DNA of 64,000 nt from Hydractinia symbiolongicarpus (Eukaryota > Cnidaria > Hydrozoa > Anthoathecata > Hydractiniidae). The stretch spans positions 36,731,851 through 36,795,850 of the forward strand of contig NC_079877.1 of assembly GCF_029227915.1 (NCBI RefSeq), in the 5' to 3' direction. Shown here in pieces: positions 9,209 through 20,534 of this stretch. Below the pieces are notes generated by a model. The model did no database searches, was not told the DNA's origin, and saw only the letters and a list, made by a program, of their open reading frames with translations. Within the stretch, counting starts at the first letter, position 1, and each line of letters begins with the position of its first letter. Both the position numbers and the translations under genes were made by a program.

Positions 9209-11240
9209 TTTACTCGCAGGGTACTTTCTTTGTATACTTTCGACTATACGGGCCGAGTCCGGGATTTACGGGAAATCGCGGGTTTTCGTTTGCCGGCGAT
9301 TAAACTTCTTTTATTCAGCGTCTCATCAAAAATGAAAACATTTTTGAAAACTACAAGTCTCATACGCTTTAGTGGTGAAAAAATAATTTAAAAAATCGTT
9401 CGGGAAATGAGTTTACTCCCTGGGTATTTCCTTTGTATACTTTTGATTATACGGGCCGAGTCCCGGATTTACGGGAATTCGCGGGTTTTCGTTTGCCAGC
9501 AATTAAACTTCTTTTATTCAGCGTCTCATCAAAAATGAAAACATTTTTGAAAACTACAAGTCTCATGCGTTTTAGTGGTGAAAAGATAATTTAAGAAATC
9601 GTTCTTGAAATGAGTTTACTCACAGGGTACTTTTTTTGTATATATTCGACTATACGGGCCAAGCCCGAGATTTACGGGAAATCGCGCGTTTTGGTTTGCC
9701 GGCGATTAAACTTCTTTTATTTAGCGTCCCATCAAAAATTAAAACATTTTTGAAAACTACAAGTCTCATGCGTTTTAGTGGTGAAAAATTAATTTAAAAA
9801 ATCGTTCGGGAAATGAGTTTACTCCCTGGGTAGTTTCTTTGTATACTTTTGACTATACGGGCCGAGTCCGGGATTTACGGGAAATCGCGGGTTTTCGTTT
9901 GCCAGCGATTAAACTTCTTTTATTCCGCGTCTCATCAAAAATGAAAACATTTTTGAAAATTACAAGTCTCATGCGTTTTAGTGGTGAAAAAATAATTTAA
10001 AAAATCGTTCGGGAAATGAGTATACTCCCTGGGTAGTTTCTTTGTATACTTTTGACTATACGGGCCTAGTCCGGGATTTACGGGAAATCGCGGGTTTTCG
10101 TTTGCCAGCGATTAAACTTCTTTTATTCCGCGTCTAATCAAAAATGAAAACATTTTTGAAAACTACAAGTCTCATGCGTTTTAGTGGTGAAAAGATAATT
10201 TAAGAAATCGTTCTTGAAATGAGTTTACTCACAGGGTACTTTCTTTGTATACTTTTGACTATACGGGCCGAGTCCGGGATTTACGGGAAATCGCGGGTTT
10301 TCGTTTGCCAGCGATTAAACTTCTTTTATTCCGCGTCTCATCAAAAATGAAAACATTTTTGAAAACTACAAGTCTCATGCGTTTTAGTGGTGAAAAGATA
10401 ATTTAAAAAATCGTTCTGGAAATGAGTTTACTCACACGGTACTTTCTTTGTATATATTCGACTATACGGGCCAAGCCCGGGATTTACGGGAAATCGCGCG
10501 TTTTGGTTTGCCGGCGATTAAACTTCTTTTATTCAGCGTCCCATCAAAAATTAAAACATTTTTGAAAACTACAAGTCTCATGCGTTTTAGTGGTGAAAAA
10601 ATAATTTAAAAAATCGTTCGGGAAATGAGTTTACTCCCTGGGTACTTTCTTTGTATACTTTTGACTATACGGGCCGAGTCCGGGATTTACGGGAAATCGC
10701 GGGTTTTCGTTTGCCAGCGATTAAACTTCTTTTATTCCGCGTCTCATCAAAAATGAAAACATTTTTGAAAATTACAAGTCTCATGCGTTTTAGTGGTGAA
10801 AAAATAATTTAAAAAATCGTTCGGGAAATGAGTTTACTCCCTGGGTAGTTTCTTTGTATACTTTTGACTATACGGGCCTAGTCCGGGATTTACGGGAAAT
10901 CGCGGGTTTTCGTTTGCCAGCGATTAAACTTCTTTTATTCCGCGTCTAATCAAAAATGAAAACATTTTTGAAAACTACAAGTCTCATGCGTTTTAGTGGT
11001 GAAAAGATAATTTAAAAAATCGTTCTGGAAATGAGTTTACTCACAGGGTACTTTCTTCGTATATATATTCGACTATACGGGCCAAGTCCGGGATTTACGG
11101 GAAATCGCGGGTTTTCGTTTGCCGGCGATTAAACTTCTTTCATTAAGCGTCTCATCAAAAATGAAAACATTTTTGAAAACTACAAGTCTCATGCGTTTTA
11201 GTGGTGAAAAGATAATTTAAAAAATCGTTCTGGAAATGAG
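9209..11240 (+). repeat. F/B/A monomers and a tandem tetramer (~812 bp)
   Basis: After two linking monomers, a four-monomer block beginning with A at 9615 recurs at 10427, a displacement of 812. Shared private variants include GAAAATTACAAG (around 9955 and 10767) and GCGTCTAATC (around 10134 and 10946). The second copy ends at 11240 because its last monomer has a TA-expanded TATATATATTCG segment. No other element is present. Confidence 0.83.
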
Positions 11241-14200
11241 TTTACTCACAGGGTACTTTCTTTGTATATATTCGACTATACGGGCCAAGCCCGGGATTTA
11301 CGGGAAATCGCGCGTTTTCGTTTGCCGGCGATTAAACTTCTTTTATTCAGCGTCCCATCAAAAATTAAAACATTTTTGAAAACTACAAGTCTCATGCCTT
11401 CTAGTGGTGAAAAAATAATTTAAAAAAACGTTCGGGAAATTAGTTTACTCCCTGGGTACTTTCTTTGTATACATTTGACTATACGGGCCTAGCTCGGGAT
11501 ATACGGAAAATCGCTAGTTTTCGTTTGCCGGCGATTAAACCTCTTTCATTAGGCGTCTCATCAAAAATGAAAACATTTTTGAAAACTACAAGTCTCATGC
11601 GTTTTAGTGGCGAAAAAATAATTTAAAAAATCGTTCTGGAAATGAGTTTACTCCCTGAGTACTTTCTTTGTATACTTTTGACTATACGAGCCGAGTCCGG
11701 GATTTACGGGAAATCGTTGTTTTTCGTTTGCCGGCGATTAAACTTATTTTATTCAGCGTCTCATCAAAAATGAAAACATTTTTGAAAACTACAAGTCTTA
11801 TGCGTTTTAGTGGTGAAAAAATAATTTAAAAAATCGTTCGGGAAATGAGTTTACTTCCTGGGTAGTTTCTTTGTATACCTTTGGCTATACGGACCGAGTC
11901 CGGGATTTACGGGAAATCGCAGGTTTTCGTTTGCCGGCGATTAAACTCCTTTTATTCAGCGTCTCATCAAGAATGAAAACATTTTTGAAAACTACAAGTC
12001 TCATGCGTTTTAGTGGTGAAAAGATAATTTAAAAAATCGTTCTGGAAATGAGTTTACTCACAGGGTACTTTCTTTGTAAACATTCGACTATAAGGGACAA
12101 GCTCGGGATTTAGGGAAATCGTGGTATTTCGTTTGCCGGCGATTAAACCTCTTTCATTAAGCGTCTCATTAAAAATAAAAACATTTTTGAAAACTACAAG
12201 TCTCATTCGTTCTAGCGGTGCAGAAATAATTTGAAAAATCGTTCGGGAAATCAGTTTACTCCCTGGGTACTTTCTTTATATACATTCAACTATACGGGCC
12301 AAGCCCGGGATTTACGGGAAATCGCGGGTTTTCGTTTGCCGGCGATTAAACTTCTTTTATTCAGCGTCCCATCAAAAATTAAAACATTTTTGTAAACTAC
12401 AAGTCTCATGCGTTTTAGTGGTGAAAAGATAATTTAAAAAATCGTTCTGGAAATGAGTTTACTCACAGGGTACTTTCTTTGTAAACATTCGACTATAAGG
12501 GACAAGCTCGGGATTTAGGGAAATCGTGGTATTTCGTTTGCCGGCTATTAAACCACATTCACTAAGCGTCTCATCAAAAATGAAAACATTTCTGAAAACT
12601 ACAAGTCTCATGGGCTTTAGTGGTGAAATAATAACTTAAAAAATCGTTCGGGAAATGAGTTTACTCCTTGGGTACTTTCTTTGTATACTTTTGACTATAC
12701 GGGCCAAGCCCGGGATTTACGGCAAACCGCGCGTTTTCGTTTGCCGGCGATTAAACTTCTTTTATTCAGCGTCCCATCAAAAATTAAAACATTTTTGTAA
12801 ACTACAAGTCTCATGCGTTTTAGTGGTGAAAAAATAATTTAAAAAATCGTTCGGGAAATGAGTTTACTCCTTAGATACTTTCTTTGTATACTTTTGGCTA
12901 TACGGGCCGAGTCCGGGATTTACGGGAATTCGCGGGTTTTCGTTTGCCGGCGATTAAACTTCTTTTATTCAGCGTCTCATCAAAAATGAAAACATTTTTG
13001 AAAACTACAAGTCTCATGCGTTTTAGTGGTGAAAAGATAATTTAAAAAATCGTTCTGGAAATGAGTTTACTCGCAGGGTACTTTCTTTGTATACTTTCGA
13101 CTATACGGGCCGAGTCCGGGATTTACGGGAAATCGCGTGTTTTCGTTTGGCGGCGATTAAACTTCTTTTATTCAGCGTCTCATTAAAAATGAAAACATTT
13201 TTGAAAACTACAAGTCTCATGCGTTTTAGTTGTGAAAAGATAATTTAAAAAATCGTTCGGGAAATGAGTTTACTCCCTGGGTATTTTCTTTGTATACTTT
13301 TGACTATACGGGCCGAGTCCCGGATTTACGGGAATTCGCGGGTTTTCGTTTGCCAGCGATTAAACTTCTTTTATTCAGCGTCTCGTCAAAAATGAAAACA
13401 TTTTGGAAAACTACAAGTCTCATACGCTTTAGTGGTGAAAAGATAATTTAAAAAATCGTTCGACAAATGAGTTTACTCCCTGGGTATTTTCTTTGTATAC
13501 TTTTGACTAAACGGGCCGAGTCCCGGATTTATGGGAATTCGCGGATTTTCGTTTGCCAGCGATTAAACTTCTTTTATTCAGGGTCTCATCAAAAATGAAA
13601 ACATTTTTAAAAACTACAAGTCGCATGCGTTTTAGTGGTGAAAAAATAATTTAAACAATCGTTCGGGAAATGAGTTTACTCCCAGGGTACTTTCTTTGTA
13701 TACATTCGACTATACGGGCCGAGTCCGGGATTTACGGGAATTCGCGGGTTTTTGTTTGCCGGCGATTAAACTTCTTTTATTCAGCGTCTCATCAAAAATG
13801 AAAACATTTTTGAAAACTACAAGTCTCATGCGTTTTAGTGGTGAAAAGATAATTTAAAAAATTGTTCTGGAAATGAGTTTACTCACAGGGTACTTTCTTT
13901 GTATACTTTCGACTATACGGGCCGAGTCCGGGATTTACGGGAATTCGCGGGTTTTTGTTTGCCGGCGATTAAACTTTTTTTATTCAGCGTCTCATCAAAA
14001 ATGAAAACATTTTTGAAAACTACAAGTCTCATGCGTTTTAGTGGTGAAAAAATAATTTAAAAAATCGTTCGGGAAATGAGTTTACTCCCTGGGTATTTTC
14101 TTTGTATACTTTTGACTATACGGGCCGAGTGCGGGATTTACGGGAAATCGCGGGTTTTCGTTTGCCGGCGAATAAACTTCTTTTATTCAGCGTCTCATCA

Positions 14201-14280
14201 AAAATGAAAACATTTTTGAAAACTACAAGTCTCATACGCTTTAGTGGTGAAAAAATAATTTAAAAAATCGTTCGGGAAAT
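11241..14280 (+). repeat. Left-flank HOR, copy IV, with divergent monomers inserted
   Basis: A (11241, CCTTCTAGTGG form), C (11444), D and a B-like monomer repeat the order of copies I-III. Divergent monomers then intervene at 12053-12659. The order resumes with an A-like monomer (12660), E (CCTTAGATAC), F (GTTTGGCGGCG), X, the TATGGGAATTCGCGG monomer, Z and W. Displacement from copy III at the C monomer is 4471 bp. Beyond about 14.08 kb the monomers shift to the central types. Confidence 0.82.
12053..12659 (+). repeat. Cluster with two of the most divergent monomers
   Basis: Monomers at 12053-12254 and 12458-12659 carry changes seen nowhere else in the window: GTAAACATTCG, TATAAGGGACAAGCTCGGG, a shortened TTTAGGGAAATCGTGG, and ATTTCGTTTGCC. 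The first also has AGCGGTGCAGAAAT and the second ACCACATTCACTAAGCG. Both are 202 bp. An A-like monomer at 12255-12457 separates them. They look like relics or members of another subfamily. Confidence 0.85.
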
Positions 14281-17200
14281 GAGTTTACTCCCTGGGTATT
14301 TTCTTTGTATACTTTTGACTATACGGGCCGAGTCCCGGATTCACGGGAATTCGCGGGTTTTCGTTTGCCAGCGATTAAACTTCTTTTATTCAGCGTCTCA
14401 TCAAAAATGAAAACATTTTTGAAAACTACAAATCTCATGCGCTTTAGGCGTGAAAAGATAATTTAAAAAATCGTTCTTGAAATGAGTTTACTCACACGGT
14501 ACTTTCTTTGTATATAATCGACTATACGGGCCAAGCACGGGATTTACGGGAAATCGCGGGTTTTCGTTTGCCGGCGATTAAACTTCTTTTATTCAGCGTC
14601 TCATCAAAAATGAAAACATTTTTGAAAACTACAAATCTCATGCGTTTTAGTGGTGAAAAAATAATTTAAAAAATCGTTCGGAAAATGAGTTTACTCACAG
14701 GGTACTTTCTTTGTATACATTCGACTATACGGACCGAGTCCGAGATTTACGGGAATTCGCGGGTTTTTGTTTGCCGGCGATTAAACTTCTTTTATTCAGC
14801 GTCTCATCAAAAATGAAAACATTTTTGAAAACTACAAGTCTCATGCGTTTTAGTGGTGAAAAGATAATTTAAAAAATCGTTCTTCAAATGAGTTTACTCA
14901 CAGGGTACTTTCTTTGTATATACTCGACTATACGGGCCAAGCACGGGATTTACGGGAATTTCCGGGTTTTTGTTTGCCGGCGATTAAACTTCTTTTATTC
15001 AGCGTCTCATCAAAAATGAAAACATTTTTGAAAACTACAAGTCTCATGCGTTTTAGTGGTGAAAAGATAATTTAAAAAATCGTTCTTGAAATGAGTTTAC
15101 TCACAGGGTACTTTCTTTGTATATACTCGACTATACGGGCCAAGCACGGGATTTACGGGAAATCTCGGGTTTTCGTTTGCCGGTGATTAAACTTCTTTTA
15201 TTCAGCGTCTCATCAAAAATGAAAACATTTTTGAAAACTACAAGTCTCATGCGTTTTAGTGGTGAAAAAATAATTTAAAAAATCGTTCGGGAAATGAGTT
15301 TACTCCCTGGGTATTTTCTTTGTACACTTTTGACTAAACGGGCCGAGTCCCGGATTTACGGGAATCGCGGATTTTTGTTTGCCAGCGATTAAACTTCTTT
15401 TATTCAGCGTCTCATCAAAAATGAAAACATTTTTGAAAACTAAAAGTCTCATGCGTTTTAGTGGTGAAAAAATAATTTAAAAAATCGTTCGGGAAATGAG
15501 TTTACTCACAGGGTACTTTCTTTGTATACATTCGACTATACGGGCCGAGTCCGGGATTTACGGGAATTCGCGGGTTTTTGTTTGCCGGCGATTAAACTTC
15601 TTTTATTCAGCGTCTCATCAAAAATGAAAACATTTTTGAAAACTACAAGTCTCATGCGTTTTGGTGGTGAAAAGATAATTTAAAAAATCGTTCTTGAAAT
15701 GAGTTTACTCACAGGGTACTTTCTTTGTATATACTCGACTATACGGGCCAAGCACGGCATTTACGGGAATTCGCGGGTTTTTGTTTGCCGGCGATTAAAC
15801 TTCTTTTATTCAGCGTCTCATCAAAAATGAAAACATTTTTGAAAACTACAAGTCTCATGCGTTTTAGTGGTGAAAAAATAATTTAAAAAATCGTTCGGGA
15901 AATGAGTTTACTCCCTGGGTATTTTCTTTGTACACTTTTGACTAAACGGGCCGAGTCCCGGATTTACGGGAATCGCGGATTTTTGTTTGCCAGCGATTAA
16001 ACTTCTTTTATTCAGCGTCTCATCAAAAATGAAAACATTTTTGAAAACTAAAAGTCTCATGCGTTTTAGTGGTGAAAAAATAATTTAAAAAATCGTTCGG
16101 GAAATGAGTTTACTCACAGGGTACTTTCTTTGTATACATTCGACTATACGGGCCGAGTCCGGGATTTACGGGAATTCGCGGGTTTTTGTTTGCCGGCGAT
16201 TAAACTTCTTTTATTCAGCGTCTCATCAAAAATGAAAACATTTTTGAAAACTACCAGTCTCATGCGTTTTGGTGGTGAAAAGATAATTTAAAAAATCGTT
16301 CTTGAAATGAGTTTACTCACAGGGTACTTTCTTTGTATATACTCGACTATACGGGCCAAGCACGGGATTTAGGGGAATTCGCGGGTTTTTGTTTGCCGGC
16401 GATTAAACTTCTTTTATTCAGCGTCTCATCAAAAATGAAAACATTTTTGAAAACTACAAGTCTCATACGCTTTAGTGGTGAAAAAATAATTTAAAAAATC
16501 GTTCGGGAAATGAGTTTACTCCCTGGGTATTTTCTTTGTATACTTTTGACTATACGGGCCGAGTCCTGGATTCACGGGAATTCGCGGGTTTTCGTTTGCC
16601 AGCGATTAAACTTCTTTTATTCAGCGTCTCATCAAAAATGAAAACATTTTTGAAAACTACAAATCTCATGCGCTTTAGGCGTGAAAAGATAATTTAAAAA
16701 ATCGTTCTGGAAATGAGTTTACTCACACGGTACTTTCTTTGTATATAATCGACTATACGGGCCAAGCACGGGATTTACGGGAAATCGCGGGTTTTCGTTT
16801 GCCGGCGATTAAACTTCTTTTATTCAGCGTCTCATCAAAAATGAAAACATTTTTGAAAACTACAAATCTCATGCGTTTTAGTGGTGAAAAAATAATTTAA
16901 AAAATCGTTCGGAAAATGAGTTTACTCACAGGGTACTTTCTTTGTATACATTCGACTATACGGGCCGAGTCCGAGATTTACGGGAATTCGCGGGTTTTTG
17001 TTTGCCGGCGATTAAACTTCTTTTATTCAGCGTCTCATCAAAAATGAAAACATTTTTGAAAACTACAAGTCTCATGCGTTTTAGTGGTGAAAAGATAATT
17101 TAAAAAATCGTTCTTCAAATGAGTTTACTCACAGGGTACTTTCTTTGTATATACTCGACTATACGGGCCAAGCACGGGATTTACGGGAATTCGCGGGTTT

Positions 17201-18490
17201 TTGTTTGCCGGCGATTAAACTTCTTTTATTCAGCGTCTCATCAAAAATGAAAACATTTTTGAAAACTACAAGTCTCATGCGTTTTAGTGGTGAAAAGATA
17301 ATTTAAAAAATCGTTCTTGAAATGAGTTTACTCACAGGGTACTTTCTTTGTATATACTCGACTATACGGGCCAAGCACGGGATTTACGGGAAATCTCGGG
17401 TTTTCGTTTGCCGGTGATTAAACTTCTTTTATTCAGCGTCTCATCAAAAATGAAAACATTTTTGAAAACTACAAGTCTCATGCGTTTTAGTGGTGAAAAA
17501 ATAATTTAAAAAATCGTTCGGGAAATGAGTTTACTCCCTGGGTATTTTCTTTGTACACTTTTGACTAAACGGGCCGAGTCCCGGATTTACGGGAATCGCG
17601 GATTTTTGTTTGCCAGCGATTAAACTTCTTTTATTCAGCGTCTCATCAAAAATGAAAACATTTTTGAAAACTAAAAGTCTCATGCGTTTTAGTGGTGAAA
17701 AGATAATTTAAAAAATCGTTCTTGAAATGAGTTTACTCACAGGGTACTTTCTTTGTATATACTCGACTATACGGGCCAAGCACGGGATTTACGGGAAATC
17801 TCGGGTTTTCGTTTGCCGGTGATTAAACTTCTTTTATTCAGCGTCTCATCAAAAATGAAAACATTTTTGAAAACTACAAGTCTCATGCGTTTTAGTGGTG
17901 AAAAAATAATTTAAAAAATCGTTCGGGAAATGAGTTTACTCCCTGGGTATTTTCTTTGTACACTTTTGACTAAACGGGCCGAGTCCCGGATTTACGGGAA
18001 TCGCGGATTTTTGTTTGCCAGCGATTAAACTTCTTTTATTCAGCGTCTCATCAAAAATGAAAACATTTTTGAAAACTAAAAGTCTCATGCGTTTTAGTGG
18101 TGAAAAAATAATTTAAAAAATCGTTCGGGAAATGAGTTTACTCACAGGGTACTTTCTTTGTATACATTCGACTATACGGGCCGAGTCCGGGATTTATGGG
18201 AATTCGCGGGTTTTTGTTTGCCGGCGATTAAACTTCTTTTATTCAGCGTCTCATCAAAAATGAAAACATTTTTGAAAACTACAAGTCTCATGCGTTTTGG
18301 TGGTGAAAAGATAATTTAAAAAATCGTTCTTGAAATGAGTTTACTCACAGGGTACTTTCTTTGTATATACTCGACTATACGGGCCAAGCACGGGATTTAC
18401 GGGAATTCGCGGGTTTTTGTTTGCCGGCGATTAAACTTCTTTTATTCAGCGTCTCATCAAAAATGAAAACATTTTTGAAAACTACAAGTC
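14230..18490 (+). repeat. H/G-rich HOR region with 2231-bp (11-monomer) duplication
   Basis: A segment of about 14230-15465 recurs at about 16460-17695, displaced by 2231 bp; anchors are TATATAATCG at 14511 and 16742 and GGATTCACGGG near 14338 and 16569. A G-type monomer with TGTACACTTTTGAC recurs at 15321, 15929, 17552, 17957 and 18565 with spacings of 608, 1623, 405 and 608. These are whole monomer numbers minus the one-base deletion in G. First appearance of type H (CCAAGCACGG) in the window is near 14.5 kb. Confidence 0.82.
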
Positions 18491-20111
18491 TCATGCGTTT
18501 TAGTGGTGAAAAAATAATTTAAAAAATCGTTCGGGAAATGAGTTTACTCCCTGGGTATTTTCTTTGTACACTTTTGACTAAACGGGCCGAGTCCCGGATT
18601 TACGGGAATCGCGGATTTTTGTTTGCCAGCGATTAAACTTCTTTTATTCAGCGTCTCATCAAAAATGAAAACATTTTTGAAAACTAAAAGTCTCATGCGT
18701 TTTAGTGGTGAAAAAATAATTTAAAAAATCGTTCGGGAAATGAGTTTACTCACAGGGTACTTTCTTTGTATACATTCGACTATACGGGCCGAGTCCGGGA
18801 TTTACGGGAATTCGCGGGTTTTTGTTTGCCGGCGATTAAACTTCTTTTATTCAGCGTCTCATCAAAAATGAAAACATTTTTGAAAACTACCAGTCTCATG
18901 CGTTTTGGTGGTGAAAAGATAATTTAAAAAATCGTTCTTGAAATGAGTTTACTCACAGGGTACTTTCTTTGTATATACTCGACTATACGGGCCAAGCACG
19001 GGATTTACGGGAATTCGCGGGTTTTTGTTTGCCGGCGATTAAACTTCTTTTATTCAGCGTCTCATCAAAAATGAAAACATTTTTGAAAACTACAAGTCTC
19101 ATGCGTTTTAGTGGTGAAAAGATAATTTTAAAAATTGTTCTGGAAATGAGTTTACTCCCTGAGTACTTTCTTTGTATACTTTTGACTATACGAGCCGAGT
19201 CCGGGATTTACGGGAAATCGCGAGTTTTCGATTGCCAGCGATTAAACTTCTTTTATTCCGCGTCTCATCAAAAATGAAAACATTTTTGAAAACTACAAGT
19301 CTCATGCGTTTTAGTGGTGAAAAAATAATTTAAAAAATCGTTCGGGAAATGAGTTTACTCCCTGGGTATTTTCTTTGTACACTTTTGACTAAACGGGCCG
19401 AGTCCCGGATTTACGGGAATCGCGGATTTTTGTTTGCCAGCGATTAAACTTCTTTTATTCAGCGTCTCATCAAAAATGAAAACATTTTTGAAAACTAAAA
19501 GTCTCATGCGTTTTAGTGGTGAAAAAATAATTTAAAAAATCGTTCGGGAAATGAGTTTACTCACAGGGTACTTTCTTTGTATACATTCGACTATACGGGC
19601 CGAGTCCGGGATTTACGGGAATTCGCGGGTTTTTGTTTGCCGGCGATTAAACTTCTTTTATTCAGCGTCTCATTAAAAATGAAAACATTTTTGAAAACTA
19701 CAAGTCTCATGCGTTTTGGTGGTGAAAAGATAATTTAAAAAATCGTTCTTGAAATGAGTTTACTCACAGGTTACTTTCTTTGTATATACTCGACTATACG
19801 GGCCAAGCACGGGATTTACGGGAATTCGCGGGTTTTTGTTTGCCGGCGATTAAACTTCTTTTATTCAGCGTCTCATCAAAAATGAAAACATTTTTGAAAA
19901 CTACAAGTCTCATGCGTTTTAGTGGTGAAAAGATAATTTTAAAAATTGTTCTGGAAATGAGTTTACTCCCTGAGTACTTTCTTTGTATACTTTTGACTAT
20001 ACGAGCCGAGTCCGGGATTTACGGGAAATCGCGAGTTTTCGTTTGCCAGCGATTAAACTTCTTTTATTCCGCGTCTCATCAAAAATGAAAACATTTTTGA
20101 AAACTACAAGT
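18490..20111 (+). repeat. Tandem tetramer, 811-bp unit, two copies
   Basis: About 18490-19300 is repeated at about 19301-20111. Anchors are TGTACAC at 18565 and 19376. Both copies share a monomer in which ATAATTTAAAAAATCG has become ATAATTTTAAAAATTG, which removes the usual stop and joins two monomers into a 102-codon open frame in each copy. The unit is 811 rather than 812 bp because one member is a 202-bp G monomer. Confidence 0.85.
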
Positions 20112-20534
20112 CTCATGCGTTTTAGTGGTGAAAAGATAAATTAAAAAATCTTTCTGGAAATGAGTTTACTCACAGGGTACTTTCTTTGTATATATTCGAC
20201 TATACGGGCCAAGCCCGGGATTTACGGGAAATCGCGCGTTTTCGTTTGCCGGCGATTAAACTTCTTTTATTCAGCGTCCCATCAAAAATTAAAACATTTT
20301 TGAAAACTACAAGTCTCATGCGTTTTAGTGGTGAAAAAATAATTTAAAAAATCGTTCGGGAAATGAGTTTACTCCCTGGGTAGTTTCTTTGTATACTTTT
20401 GACTATACGGGCCGAGTCCGGGATTTACGGGAAATCGCGGGTTTTCGTTTGCCAGCGATTAAACTTCTTTTATTCCGCGTCTCATCAAAAATGAGAACAT
20501 TTTTGAAAACTACAAGTCTCATGCGTTTTAGTGG
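20112..20534 (+). repeat. A-B dimer linking block
   Basis: Two monomers of A and B type (TCACAGGG/CCAAGCCCGGG and CCTGGGTAGT/TTCCGCGTCT). The B member has the private variant ATGAGAACATTT, shared with B monomers about 406 bp and 1.83 kb downstream. Confidence 0.8.

Noticed and set aside
18969-20088. 102-codon open frames at 18969-19277 and 19780-20088 with similar peptides
   Set aside because: They are satellite monomers read in one frame. The usual stop in ATAATTTAA is lost by one variant (ATAATTTTAAAAATTG), so two monomers join. The second is the 811-bp duplicate of the first. The monomer length (203) is not a multiple of 3, so no frame stays open along the array.
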